In this document: positions 1 to 8,212 of the stretch, piece by piece
How the letters are laid out: each line of letters opens with the position of its first letter
How positions within the stretch are numbered: the first letter of the stretch is position 1
Position numbers and translations under genes: made by a program
The notes under the pieces: model-generated
Told to the model about the DNA's origin: nothing
The model's database searches: none
Seen by the model: only the letters and a program-made list of their open reading frames with translations
Assembly (NCBI RefSeq): GCF_027922165.1
Contig: NZ_BSFD01000003.1
Location: forward strand, 68,727 to 132,726
DNA: 64,000 bases
Direction of reading: 5' to 3'
Source: Brevundimonas intermedia
GTDB lineage: Bacteria; Pseudomonadota; Alphaproteobacteria; Caulobacterales; Caulobacteraceae

Positions 1-29
1 CCGTCGTCATTTCGGGAGGTCGTGCGCCC

Positions 30-203
30 CTAGTGGGCCCGCGCCTCCAGACTGGTGATCTGTTCCTTCAACCGAAGCTTCTTCTGCTTCAGCTCCCTGA
101 CCTGCAACGTGTCCACGGACGGACGGGTGAGCTCCTTCTGGATCGTCTGATCCAGGGTGCGATGACGATTACCCAGTTCGCGAATACGAGCCTCGATGGT
201 CAT
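30..203 (-). CDS. DUF465 (YdcH-like) small protein
   Basis: This 57-residue protein is nearly all charged helix: it opens MTIEARIRELGNRHRTLD and carries the LQVRELKQKKLRLKEQI segment, the usual C-terminal signature of the DUF465/YdcH family of short coiled-coil proteins of unknown function. A strong AAGGAGG lies 8 bases before the ATG at 203, which fixes the start. The length is normal for the family. It is divergent from ubiX, and a second DUF465 gene sits at 1435-1659, so the two paralogues flank the ubiX/TIGR02444 pair. The family call is fairly sure; no function is claimed. Confidence 0.85.
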   Translation of the reverse strand: MTIEARIRELGNRHRTLDQTIQKELTRPSVDTLQVRELKQKKLRLKEQITSLEARAH

Positions 204-319
204 GGCTTGCGCCTCCTTAGGTTAGGGACCAGTAGAGTGAGCGCCCGGTTTGGCGAGCTGTGGAATCACATTCCGGTGACGGCCCGCCTGGCCGAACCCG
301 ACGGAGGCTGACCCCAAAA

Positions 320-919
320 ATGGTCGATGATGTGAACGGAGCCATACGCAAGCCTCCCTATCGAATGGTGGTTGGAATTTCAGGGGCTTCCGGAGCGATC
401 TACGGCGCGCGGGTGCTGGACGCGCTGAAGGACCTGGGGGTCGAGAGCCATTTGGTCGTCACCAAGGCGGCCCTGCTCACATTGTCGCAGGAGACGGATC
501 TGTCACCCGCCGACCTGACCGCCAAGGCCTCGGTGGTTCACAAGCTGGCCGACGTCGGCGCCACCATCGCCTCGGGCTCGTTCAAGACCCTGGGCATGAT
601 CGTCGCCCCCTGTTCGGTCAAGACGATGAGCGAGGTCGCCACGGGCGTGACCTCGTCCCTGCTGACGCGCGCCGCCGACGTCACGCTGAAGGAACGTCGG
701 CCGCTGGTGTTGATGGTGCGCGAGACGCCGTTCCATCTGGGCCATCTGCGGACCATGACCGCCCTGGCTGAGATGGGGGCCACCATCGCCCCGCCCCTGC
801 CCGCCTTCTACGCCCGGCCAGATTCGATCATGGAGATGGTGGACCAGTCGGTCGGCCGCACCCTGGATCTGTTCGGGCTGGACTGGAGCGCGGTCCGGCG
901 GTGGGAGGGCCTGAAGTGA
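320..919 (+). CDS. ubiX: Flavin prenyltransferase UbiX
   Basis: UbiX joins dimethylallyl phosphate to FMN to make prenyl-FMN, the cofactor of UbiD decarboxylases. The 199-residue product has the N-terminal flavin-binding GISGASGAIYG motif (about residues 19-29), the central APCSVKTMSEVATG segment and the late RETPFHLGHLRTM segment typical of the family. The ATG at 320 follows GGAGG at 303-307; an upstream in-frame start would add 20 unrelated residues. The stop overlaps the GTG of the next gene by 4 bases (GTGA), so the two are probably translationally coupled. A UbiD gene that would use the cofactor lies at 38000. Confidence 0.93.
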   Translation: MVDDVNGAIRKPPYRMVVGISGASGAIYGARVLDALKDLGVESHLVVTKAALLTLSQETDLSPADLTAKASVVHKLADVGATIASGSFKTLGMIVAPCSVKTMSEVATGVTSSLLTRAADVTLKERRPLVLMVRETPFHLGHLRTMTALAEMGATIAPPLPAFYARPDSIMEMVDQSVGRTLDLFGLDWSAVRRWEGLK

Positions 920-1398
920 CCCCCCTTTGGGATTGGGCGGTCGCGGCCTATGGGGCGCCGGGCGTCGGCGAGGCCTGCGTCGCCTTGCAGGACAATCATG
1001 AGCAGAACGTGCCGCTGCTGCTGTGGTCCGCCTGGAGCGCCGCCGTCGGCCTGAAGCCGGATGCGGAAACCATAGAGGCCGCCTGCGACACAGCCCGCGC
1101 CTGGGACAGCGTGGTGGTCGCGCCGCTGCGCGCGGTCCGTCGCACCCTGAAGGCGCCGATCCCCGACATCGACGACGGCCCGCGCGAGGCCGTGCGGAAC
1201 CGTGTGAAGGCGTTGGAGCTGGAGGCGGAACGCCATCTGCTGGAGGCGCTGGAAGGTTTGGTTTCCAACAACGGCGCACCACAAGCGGCCGGGACGCCTC
1301 GTCCTGCCATAGAGGCCTTGGTCGCCACGGCGCGGGTGTGGGCGCAGGTGACGCCGCGTCCGGCCTTGATCCGCCTCGCCGACGCCCTTCCGGCCTGA
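916..1398 (+). CDS. TIGR02444 family protein
   Basis: This 160-residue protein opens with TPLWDWAVAAYGAPGVGEACVALQD-like sequence and has the NVPLLLWSAWSA segment; this combination is characteristic of the TIGR02444 (DUF2390) family, whose function is unknown. The GTG at 916 overlaps the ubiX stop and is preceded by GGGAGG at 902-907. An in-frame GTG at 901 would add only MGGPE from within ubiX and is less likely. The protein is acidic, helical and soluble, with no signal or membrane segment. Coupling to ubiX is seen in the sequence; any functional link is inference. Confidence 0.8.
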   Translation: MTPLWDWAVAAYGAPGVGEACVALQDNHEQNVPLLLWSAWSAAVGLKPDAETIEAACDTARAWDSVVVAPLRAVRRTLKAPIPDIDDGPREAVRNRVKALELEAERHLLEALEGLVSNNGAPQAAGTPRPAIEALVATARVWAQVTPRPALIRLADALPA

Positions 1399-1434
1399 GC
1401 CGCGGGTGGTTATAAGCGCGGCGGGGATTGCACC

Positions 1435-1659
1435 ATGAATGACGACGCACCGGTAATCAGCAAGGAAGAAGCGATCCTTCAGGCTCGCCTGAAACTGCTG
1501 CGCCTCGAACACGCCGACCTCTCGGCCTCCATCGAGGCCCTGTCAGAGGCCGCCATTCCCGACCAGCTGATGATCGCCCGGCTGAAGCGCAAGAAGCTGG
1601 CGATCAAGGACGAGATCGTGAAGATCGAGGACCAGATTCTGCCGGACATCATCGCCTGA
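1435..1659 (+). CDS. DUF465 (YdcH-like) small protein, second copy
   Basis: The 74-residue product carries the DUF465 pattern: LRLEHADLSASIEAL followed by LMIARLKRKKLAIKDEIVKIE. It is a short coiled-coil protein with an N-terminal extension of about 15 residues compared with the copy at 30-203. It starts about 37 bases after the TIGR02444 gene on the same strand and may share its transcript. Function is unknown across the family. Confidence 0.82.
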   Translation: MNDDAPVISKEEAILQARLKLLRLEHADLSASIEALSEAAIPDQLMIARLKRKKLAIKDEIVKIEDQILPDIIA

Positions 1660-1822
1660 CGCGGTTCGACGGCGGTCAAATGCGACCATCTGCCGCCGGA
1701 TAGCGGTCCAAAAGTCGCCCCAGCCTGCAGGCATAAGCCCGTCTCCCACGGGACGCCCGGTCGGCCTTTTGGTCGCCGCCTCCCGCCAATCCAGAGCGTG
1801 AACACGCTGGAGACGCCGCCGA

Positions 1823-2458
1823 ATGCGACGCCTGCTGACCGATGCGCCCCTGGCGCGTTGCAAGACCCTTTTGATCCAGTCCGGCCAGACGGCCGCCTTC
1901 GCCGCTGTGGCCTTGCTGGCCGCCGCCGCCGCGCCAGCCGTAACGCGCGAAACTCCGCCGCCCGCCCTGGCCGCCGCCCCTGTCGCCCCGCCCGTCAAGG
2001 CCGAGGTTGAGGCCGCCGGTCCCGTGATGCGCCAGATCGAATTCTCGGCGCCCGTGCGCGGCTATGCGATCAACTCCCCTTTCGGCCTGCGCAAGTTGGC
2101 GATCGAGGCCCGCGCCCGCGCGCACAAGGGCGTCGATATCGCCGCCCCCAAGGGGACGTCCGTGTTCTCGGCAGCCGAGGGCCGGGTCATTCGCACCGGC
2201 TATGACGCGGGCGGATACGGCAATTTCATCGAGGTCCGCCACCCCAACGGCCTCAGCACCGTGTATGGGCACCTCAGCCGGATCGACGTGGCCAGCGGCG
2301 ATGCGGTGACGCACGGCCAACGGATCGGACTGGTCGGCTCTACTGGCTATTCCACCGGCCCCCACCTGCATTTCGAAGTCCGGCGCGGCGACGGACAGGT
2401 CAACCCGGCGAAGGTGGTGGGTCGGCATTTCGCCGTGGCGGTCAAAACGGCGACCTGA
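1823..2458 (+). CDS. M23 family (LytM) metallopeptidase
   Basis: The 211-residue protein has an N-terminal hydrophobic segment (about residues 22-40, Ala-rich), a Pro/Ala linker, and a C-terminal peptidase M23 domain (about 75-200). Visible zinc and catalytic motifs are HKGVDIAAPKGT (H and D ligands), YGHLS and HLHFEVR. The domain cleaves peptidoglycan peptide bridges or, in some members, acts as an activator of amidases; with all zinc residues present it is probably active. It should act in the periplasm, anchored or released after the N-terminal segment. GGAG about 10 bases before the ATG supports the start. The short size lacks the coiled coil of EnvC/NlpD types. Confidence 0.85.
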   Translation: MRRLLTDAPLARCKTLLIQSGQTAAFAAVALLAAAAAPAVTRETPPPALAAAPVAPPVKAEVEAAGPVMRQIEFSAPVRGYAINSPFGLRKLAIEARARAHKGVDIAAPKGTSVFSAAEGRVIRTGYDAGGYGNFIEVRHPNGLSTVYGHLSRIDVASGDAVTHGQRIGLVGSTGYSTGPHLHFEVRRGDGQVNPAKVVGRHFAVAVKTAT

Positions 2459-2525
2459 AGCCGAACGCGTGTTGCGACAGGGGCCGGGGTCGGCCTAACC
2501 TTCCGTCTTCGGGAGGGACCCAAGC

Positions 2526-4412
2526 ATGAACAGATTTGTCGCCGCCGTCGTCGCGGGGATCCTCGCGGCTGCGCCCATGGCCGCCTCGGCCGAGAACTAC
2601 AACCGCTACAGCGACGCGGCGGCCCAGTCCGAACTGTCCCGCATCGCCGATGTCGAAATGGCGGTGATGGTCCCGATGCGGGACGGGGTGGGTCTGGCGA
2701 CCAATGTATACCGACCCAAGGGCGCCAAGGGCCCCCTGCCCACCGTCTTCGTCAGGACGCCCTATAATGAGCTGGCCAATAACGCCCGCACGACGCGTAG
2801 CGCCCTGACCTGGGTCAGCCGGGGCTATGCGCTGGTGATGCAGAACGAGCGAGGGCGCTACTTCTCGCAGGGCGATTACGAGATTCTGGGCTATCCCCAG
2901 GAAGACGGTTATGACGCTCTGACCTGGATCGCGGCCCAGCCCTGGTCGAACGGCAAGGTCGGCACCCTGGGCTGTTCGTCCTCGGCCGAGTGGCAGTTGG
3001 CCCTGGCCGCTCAGAACCACCCGGCCCACGCCGCCATGGTCCCCCAAGCGTCCGGCGCCGGCATCGGCAAGGTCGGCCGGTTCCAGGAACAGGGCAACTG
3101 GTACACCGGCGGCGTGCCCCGGAACCTGTTCTTCGTCTGGCTGTACGGTGTGGACAATCCGCTGCGAGCGCAGATCCCCGGCGACATCGATCAGGAAACC
3201 CGCGCCCGGCTGGTCCGCTACAACGATCTGGACGCCAAGAAGCCGGAGGTGAACTGGCCCAGCCAGATCCGCCACCTGCCCGTCAACGAGATGCTGAAGG
3301 ACCTGGGCGAGCCGCCGGCGACGTTCGAGGAACTGATCGCGCGCACGCCGAACGATCCGACGTGGCGCGAAGGGGGGCTGTATCATGACGACATGGGCTG
3401 GGGCGTGCCGTCGCTGTGGTTCAACAGCTGGTATGATGTGTCCATCGGCCCGAACATGGAACTGTTCAACCACGCCCGCTCGACGACGCAGGACCGCGAG
3501 GCGGCCGAGAACCAGTATGTGGTGGTGGGGCCGAACAACCACTGCGCCTTTGGCGGCCTGGGACCGAACTTCCGTTCGGGCGACCGGGACCTGGGCGACG
3601 CCAGCTTTGACAGCGACGCCCTGGTCGCCGCCTGGTTCGACCGGTGGCTGAAGGGCGAGGCGCGCGCCTTCCCCGCCGCCACCCCGCACGTCCAGTATTT
3701 CAACATGGGCGAGAACAGGTGGCGCACCGCCGCCCAGTGGCCGCCGCAGGGCGTGGAGACGGTGCGGATGTATCTGCGCTCGGGCGGAGCGGCCAACAGC
3801 TTGAACGGCGACGGCCGCCTCAGCCTCGAGGCGCCGCCCGCCGGCGAGGCGGCCGACCGCTATCGCTATGATCCGATGAACCCGGTCCAGACCATCGGCG
3901 GCGGCGACTGCTGCAACGGCGGCCTGGTCACGGCCGGCGCCTTCGACCAGCGGCCGATCGAGGCCCGCAACGACGTGCTGGTCTATACGTCCGAGCCGCT
4001 GACGGCCCCGATGCAGGTGACGGGCTTCATCGATGCGGTGCTGAAGGTGTCGTCGTCGGCGCAGGACACAGACTTCGCCGTCAAGCTGGTGGACGTGGCG
4101 CCGGACGGGACGGCCTATATCCTGGGCGACACCATCATGCGGGCCCGGTACCGCGACGGCTATGCGCAGCCGAAGCCGCTTACGCCCGGTCAGGTGGCGA
4201 CGGTGCAGCCCACGCCGATGACGGTCAGCAACACCTTCCAGCCCGGCCACCGTATCCGCGTGGAAGTGACCAGCTCCAACTTCCCGAAGTTCGTGCGCAA
4301 CCTCAACACGGGCGGCCCCAACGAGACGGAAACCCAGGGCGTGATCGCCGATAACGCCATCCACCATGCGGGCGAGGACGCCTCCTATATCGAACTGCCC
4401 GTCCTGAAGTAG
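2526..4412 (+). CDS. CocE/NonD family hydrolase (X-Pro dipeptidyl-peptidase-like)
   Basis: The 628-residue secreted hydrolase has a signal peptide ending near ASAEN (about residue 24), an alpha/beta-hydrolase domain with MVPMRDGVGLATNVYRP and the nucleophile region GTLGCSSSAEWQ, and a C-terminal galactose-binding-like jelly-roll domain (after about residue 400) as in the S15/CocE family. The nucleophile elbow reads GCSSSAEW rather than the common GxSYxG, so the exact serine is unsure. The GPNNHC segment is the likely region of the catalytic histidine. Likely substrates are proline-containing peptides or acyl esters. GGGAGGG precedes the ATG. It is followed by a 9-bp hairpin before the ABC genes, suggesting an independent unit. 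Confidence 0.85.
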   Translation: MNRFVAAVVAGILAAAPMAASAENYNRYSDAAAQSELSRIADVEMAVMVPMRDGVGLATNVYRPKGAKGPLPTVFVRTPYNELANNARTTRSALTWVSRGYALVMQNERGRYFSQGDYEILGYPQEDGYDALTWIAAQPWSNGKVGTLGCSSSAEWQLALAAQNHPAHAAMVPQASGAGIGKVGRFQEQGNWYTGGVPRNLFFVWLYGVDNPLRAQIPGDIDQETRARLVRYNDLDAKKPEVNWPSQIRHLPVNEMLKDLGEPPATFEELIARTPNDPTWREGGLYHDDMGWGVPSLWFNSWYDVSIGPNMELFNHARSTTQDREAAENQYVVVGPNNHCAFGGLGPNFRSGDRDLGDASFDSDALVAAWFDRWLKGEARAFPAATPHVQYFNMGENRWRTAAQWPPQGVETVRMYLRSGGAANSLNGDGRLSLEAPPAGEAADRYRYDPMNPVQTIGGGDCCNGGLVTAGAFDQRPIEARNDVLVYTSEPLTAPMQVTGFIDAVLKVSSSAQDTDFAVKLVDVAPDGTAYILGDTIMRARYRDGYAQPKPLTPGQVATVQPTPMTVSNTFQPGHRIRVEVTSSNFPKFVRNLNTGGPNETETQGVIADNAIHHAGEDASYIELPVLK

Positions 4413-4422
4413 GAGCGCGACG

Positions 4423-4450
4423 CCGAAGCGGCTGGCCTGAACCGCTTCGG
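4423..4450. terminator. Hairpin between CocE hydrolase and ABC genes
   Basis: CCGAAGCGG (4423-4431) and CCGCTTCGG (4442-4450) form a perfect 9-bp stem with a 10-base loop, just after the hydrolase stop. No proper T run follows, so termination is only suggested. Confidence 0.35.
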
Positions 4451-4487
4451 CCTTGCTAGGCTGTCTGCAACTGTGGGGGGAGACGAG

Positions 4488-5438
4488 ATGACGGCGGCGT
4501 TGACGCTGGAGAGCGTAAGCAAGCGGTACGGCGGGTTCGACGCCGTGCGCGATCTGAGTTTCCAGGTGCCCAAGGGCTCGATCTGCGGCTTCCTGGGGCC
4601 GAACGGGGCGGGCAAGACCTCGACCCTGCGGATGATCCTGGGGCTGCAGGAGGCGACGGCGGGCCGGATCGACATTCTGGGCGCGCCAAATGGTCGGTCG
4701 GTGCGGGACCGGATCGGCTTCCTGCCCGAAGAGCGGGGCCTCTATAAGAAGATGACGCCGGTCGAGGCCATCGCCTTCTTCGGCGCCCTGAAGGGCCTGC
4801 CGACGCACGAGGGCAAGAAGCGCGCGAAGCTGCTGCTGGAGCAACAGGGACTGGGCGCGGCGCAGAAAAAGAAGATGAAGGAGCTGTCCAAGGGGATGGC
4901 CCAGAAGGTCCAGCTGATCGCCGCCGTGGTCCACAAGCCCGAATTCGTCATCCTGGACGAGCCCTTCTCGGGCCTGGACCCGATGAACCAGCAGGGTCTG
5001 GAAGAGATGATCCGGGGGCTGGCGGCGGACGGAGCCACCGTCCTGTTCTCGACCCATGTGATGCAACACGCCGAGCGGCTATGCGACAAGGTCGTGCTGC
5101 TGGCGCGGGGCAAGAAGGCGTTCGAGGGATCGGTGGACGAAGCCAAGGCCACCTCGCCGCGTTTCCTTGATCTGAACGGCGCCATCACGCCCGAGGCTGC
5201 GGCGACCCTGCCCGGCGTGGCGGGGGTCGAGACCCTGTCAGAAACGGACGGGGTGCGGCGGCTGAAGATCGCCCTGGCGCCCGGCGCGGGCGGCCAGGAG
5301 ACGCTGAAGGCGGCCTTCCTGAACGGGCTGGACGTGCGCGGCTTTGCTCTGAAGGAGCCGACGCTGCACGACGCCTTCATCGGCCTGACCGGGGACCATC
5401 CCGATCAACCGGCCACCCCCTCGGAGGCGAGCCAATGA
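4488..5438 (+). CDS. ABC transporter ATP-binding protein (NatA-like)
   Basis: The 316-residue ATPase has Walker A GPNGAGKTS (about residues 36-44), a variant signature ELSKGMAQK, Walker B VILDEPFSGLDP and the switch histidine in STHVMQ. The C-terminal 70 residues (DUF4162-type extension) match the NatA/ABC-2 exporter class. The ATG at 4488 follows GGGGGAG; an upstream in-frame start adds only five residues. The stop overlaps the permease start by 4 bases (ATGA), so the two form one transporter. The substrate is unknown; NatAB exports sodium in Bacillus, but relatives export drugs or other compounds. Confidence 0.9.
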   Translation: MTAALTLESVSKRYGGFDAVRDLSFQVPKGSICGFLGPNGAGKTSTLRMILGLQEATAGRIDILGAPNGRSVRDRIGFLPEERGLYKKMTPVEAIAFFGALKGLPTHEGKKRAKLLLEQQGLGAAQKKKMKELSKGMAQKVQLIAAVVHKPEFVILDEPFSGLDPMNQQGLEEMIRGLAADGATVLFSTHVMQHAERLCDKVVLLARGKKAFEGSVDEAKATSPRFLDLNGAITPEAAATLPGVAGVETLSETDGVRRLKIALAPGAGGQETLKAAFLNGLDVRGFALKEPTLHDAFIGLTGDHPDQPATPSEASQ

Positions 5439-6790
5439 AACGCACCCTGCTGATCGCCCGGCGCGAATTTGTCGCCTACGCCAAGACCGTCGGCTTCTGG
5501 CTGTCGCTGCTGGCCTTCCCGCTGTTCGCGGTCCTCGGCGGCGGCATTCCGCTGCTGATCCAGTCGGCCGAGCCGATCAAGGCCGTGGCCGTGATCGAGG
5601 AGGGCCCGGCCGCCGCAGGCCTGGCGGCCGCTGTACGCGCCTCGCTGCAGTCCGATCTGGACCGGCAGAACGAGCGTCTGCGCGAGGCCGCCGAAAAGGG
5701 ACAGGCCGGCGCCGGCCGCGCGGTCGCCTCGATCAGCGGGCCCAAGATCCGCCTGGTCGCCCCGCCTGCCGCCATCGCCGAAGCGACCGGCCCGGCGCGC
5801 GACGCCGCCATCAAGACGGCCCTGGACAAGGAGACGCCGAAGGACCGCCGCCTGGACGCGGTGGTCTTCCTGAGCCGGGTCGAGGGCAAGCCCGCCGCCC
5901 AGGTCTGGACCGGCCGCGCCAACGATGGAGACGTTTCCGGGTTCATCCGCGGCGCCCTGCGTGACGCCCGCCGCACCGAACTGCTGACCGCCGCCGGGGT
6001 GGCGCCCGCCGTGGCCGCCGAGGTTCAGAACTTCCGCCCCGAGGTGAAGGCCTTCTCGCCCAATGCTGCGAGCGGGGGCGAGGTTTCGATGCGTGACCGC
6101 ATCCCGTCCTATATCGGCCTGGGCGCCGGCTTCCTGCTGTGGTCCCTGGTGATCACCGGGGCCTCCATCCTGCTGAACAGCGTGATGGAGGAGAAGTCGA
6201 ACAAGATCCTGGAGGTGCTGCTGTCGTCGGCCTCAGCGACCGAGATCCTGACCGGCAAGGTGCTGGGGGTGGCGATGCTGACCCTGAGCGTGCTGGCGGT
6301 CTGGGGCGGGATCGGCACGTTCGGCCTGGTGTCCGCATCGCCCGACATGGCGGCGACGGTGGGTCAGGTGCTGATGGACGACGGACTGATCTTCTATTTC
6401 ATCGCCTATATGGTCGGCGGCTATCTGATGTACGCCGTGCTGTTCGCGGCCATCGGCGCCTTTTGCGAGACGCCGCGCGACGCCCAGACCCTGATGGGGC
6501 CGATCATGATGGTGCTGGTCGTGCCGATCATCGTCATGCAGATGGCCCTGGCCAGCCCCGATGCGCCGGCGGTCAAGGTTCTGTCCTGGATCCCCTTCTT
6601 CACGCCCTTCCTGATGAGCGCCCGGGCGCCCAGCGATCCGCCGCTGATCGAGATCGTCCTGACCCTGATCGGCATGTTCGCCACCGCCGGCTTCATGGTC
6701 TGGATCGCCGGACGGGCCTTCCGCGCCGGCGCTCTGTCGGACGTGAAGCTGAGCTGGAAGAGCTTCGGGCGGGCGATCACCGGGCGCTGA
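5435..6790 (+). CDS. ABC-2 type transporter permease (NatB-like)
   Basis: This 451-residue membrane protein is the partner of the upstream ATPase. It has one membrane helix near residues 20-42, a large extracytoplasmic domain (about 45-220), then about five to six C-terminal membrane helices from about residue 230. The cytoplasmic NSVMEEKSNKILEVLLSS segment is the hallmark of ABC-2/NatB permeases, the region that contacts the ATPase. The start overlaps the ATPase stop (ATGA). An inner-membrane exporter is well supported; the substrate cannot be read from sequence. Confidence 0.9.
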   Translation: MKRTLLIARREFVAYAKTVGFWLSLLAFPLFAVLGGGIPLLIQSAEPIKAVAVIEEGPAAAGLAAAVRASLQSDLDRQNERLREAAEKGQAGAGRAVASISGPKIRLVAPPAAIAEATGPARDAAIKTALDKETPKDRRLDAVVFLSRVEGKPAAQVWTGRANDGDVSGFIRGALRDARRTELLTAAGVAPAVAAEVQNFRPEVKAFSPNAASGGEVSMRDRIPSYIGLGAGFLLWSLVITGASILLNSVMEEKSNKILEVLLSSASATEILTGKVLGVAMLTLSVLAVWGGIGTFGLVSASPDMAATVGQVLMDDGLIFYFIAYMVGGYLMYAVLFAAIGAFCETPRDAQTLMGPIMMVLVVPIIVMQMALASPDAPAVKVLSWIPFFTPFLMSARAPSDPPLIEIVLTLIGMFATAGFMVWIAGRAFRAGALSDVKLSWKSFGRAITGR

Positions 6791-6811
6791 AGGCGTGCGG
6801 CTTCGGTGGGG

Positions 6812-7231
6812 TCAGGGCTTCTTCAGCAGCCTGTCGCGCGCCGCGTTGACGCGGGTCGCCAAACCTTCCGTGCCGCCCTGGTCGGGGTGGGCGCGGCCCA
6901 TGGCCTTTTTCCAGGCGGCGCGGATTTCGGCCTCGGTCGCGTCGCGGCCGACGCCCAGGACGGCGCGGGCGTCGGCCTCGCTGATCGGTTCGGAGCGGAT
7001 GGGGCTGCGCAGGCGCGAAGACCAGGCCAGATAGAGGCCCGTCGCCGCCAGGACCACAGCCCATAGCCAGGCGCCCCTGAAGGCCGCCAGGGCGCCGCCG
7101 GCCAGCAGCACCGATCCCAGCAGGGTCGCGGTCACACGCCAGTGGGCACTGCCCCGCCGTTCCGTCTGGCGGCCCAGCCGCACCAGGGTCCAAAGGGCGA
7201 TCGCCGCCAGGGCCAGGGCGATCAGATTCAC
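6812..7231 (-). CDS. Membrane-anchored J-domain protein
   Basis: The 139-residue protein has an N-terminal membrane helix, a second hydrophobic hairpin (about residues 35-70), and a C-terminal J domain (about 80-139) with ADARAVLGVGRDATEAEI and the essential HPD in RAHPDQGG. This arrangement (membrane segments, then J domain at the C-terminus) resembles DjlA/TIM14-like co-chaperones that recruit a DnaK protein to the membrane. It starts at GTG 7231, 16 bases after the mipZ stop, so it is probably co-transcribed with mipZ. Its client is unknown. Confidence 0.85.
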   Translation of the reverse strand: MNLIALALAAIALWTLVRLGRQTERRGSAHWRVTATLLGSVLLAGGALAAFRGAWLWAVVLAATGLYLAWSSRLRSPIRSEPISEADARAVLGVGRDATEAEIRAAWKKAMGRAHPDQGGTEGLATRVNAARDRLLKKP

Positions 7232-7247
7232 GACCTTATCCGGTCGT

Positions 7248-8084
7248 TCAGGCCGCCACGTCCAGCGGGGCCAGAGCCTGTTCCAGCCCCATGGCCTTCA
7301 TCAGGTTGCGCAGCTCCTGCCGCGCGGCGACGTGGGCCAGGGACACGGCCACCGGACGGATGTCGTTGGACAGGTCCGCGACCGTCAGGCCGAACGGGAA
7401 CAGCTCGCGATAGATGACGCGATCGCGCAGGCCGGGGCCGACACGGAAACCGACCCGTTTGGCCAGCTTGTTCATCCGCTCTTCCAGACGTTTGCGGTTG
7501 CGCGCCTCGGCGACCGCCAGGCGGTTGGTCACGACCAGCCAGTCGATGGTGGCGTTCCGGCCCTGGCTGATCGCGCGGACCTTGCGCGCCTCCCAGACGC
7601 TTTCGGAATAGATCGAGGGTTTCAGCAGGTCCAGCGTCACCGGATCCACTTCGCCCAGCAGGTCGAAATCGACGAAACTGTCGTTCATCGGCGTCACGAT
7701 CTGGTCAGCCCGGGCGTGAGCGGCGTTGGACACGGCAGTGTCGCCGCCAGGGGTGTCGATGAGGATGGCGTCCACGCCGGCCGCCACGGCTTCATCGAAG
7801 GCGCGCTCGAAGGCGGCGATCTGCTCAACCGTCCCGCCTTTCGCCAAGGCCTTGCCGTCGCCCATGTCGGGCATGAAGGGCTGGGGCAGTTGCTGATTGT
7901 TCGCGGCCAGCCAGGCCAGACGGTTGGTGAAGAACCTCTGCATCGACCGCTGGCGCAAATCCAGGTCGATAATGGCCACCGAACGGCCCGCATGCAGCAG
8001 GCCCGTGACGATATGGATCGCCAGGGTGGACTTGCCTGCCCCGCCCTTTTCGTTGCCGAGGACGATCACGTGAGGCTGCGTCAT
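7248..8084 (-). CDS. mipZ: MipZ, division-plane positioning ATPase
   Basis: The 278-residue ParA/MinD-family ATPase has the deviant Walker A KGGAGKST (residues about 13-20), the DLDLRQRSMQRF segment typical of MipZ and LIDTPGGD. In Caulobacter MipZ binds ParB at the poles, forms a gradient over the nucleoid and inhibits FtsZ polymerization so that the Z ring forms near midcell. The length matches. The upstream region holds two GANTC sites (8113-8117 and 8145-8149) and a CtrA-like site, suggesting cell-cycle control. The J-domain gene follows in the same direction; a SPOR lipoprotein gene precedes it. Confidence 0.96.
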   Translation of the reverse strand: MTQPHVIVLGNEKGGAGKSTLAIHIVTGLLHAGRSVAIIDLDLRQRSMQRFFTNRLAWLAANNQQLPQPFMPDMGDGKALAKGGTVEQIAAFERAFDEAVAAGVDAILIDTPGGDTAVSNAAHARADQIVTPMNDSFVDFDLLGEVDPVTLDLLKPSIYSESVWEARKVRAISQGRNATIDWLVVTNRLAVAEARNRKRLEERMNKLAKRVGFRVGPGLRDRVIYRELFPFGLTVADLSNDIRPVAVSLAHVAARQELRNLMKAMGLEQALAPLDVAA

Positions 8085-8112
8085 GGAGGAAACCCTCTTT
8101 GGCGACCGACGC

Positions 8113-8149
8113 GACTCAACACTGCGCGGCCTTTGGACGGGTCAGAGTC
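8113..8149 (-). promoter_or_regulatory. mipZ promoter region with two GANTC (CcrM) sites
   Basis: GACTC at 8113-8117 and GAGTC at 8145-8149 are both GANTC, the target of the CcrM cell-cycle DNA methyltransferase. They lie 29 and 61 bases upstream of the mipZ start. In C. crescentus, CcrM methylation of GANTC in the mipZ promoter is known to support its transcription, so conservation here is meaningful. The -10 and -35 elements could not be assigned. Confidence 0.6.
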
Positions 8150-8168
8150 GGCCCACGGAGGCCAAACG

Positions 8169-8184
8169 TCAACGAGGCGTTAAC
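8169..8184. promoter_or_regulatory. Possible CtrA-like site upstream of mipZ
   Basis: TCAA-N7-TTAAC differs from the CtrA consensus TTAA-N7-TTAAC by one base and lies about 85 bases upstream of mipZ. A near match of this length can occur by chance. Confidence 0.3.
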
Positions 8185-8212
8185 GCGTATCTGTGGACTT
8201 CGGTCCTGCCGC

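Noticed and set aside
1..10. ATG on the minus strand at 10, possible start of a gene beyond the window edge
   Set aside because: Only ten bases are visible and no ribosome-binding sequence precedes it on that strand.
2442..5069. 875-codon open frame on the minus strand
   Set aside because: It is antisense to the CocE hydrolase and the ABC ATPase, both with clear motifs. Long antisense frames are common at this GC content, and its composition (His, Arg, Gln and Gly rich) is not protein-like.
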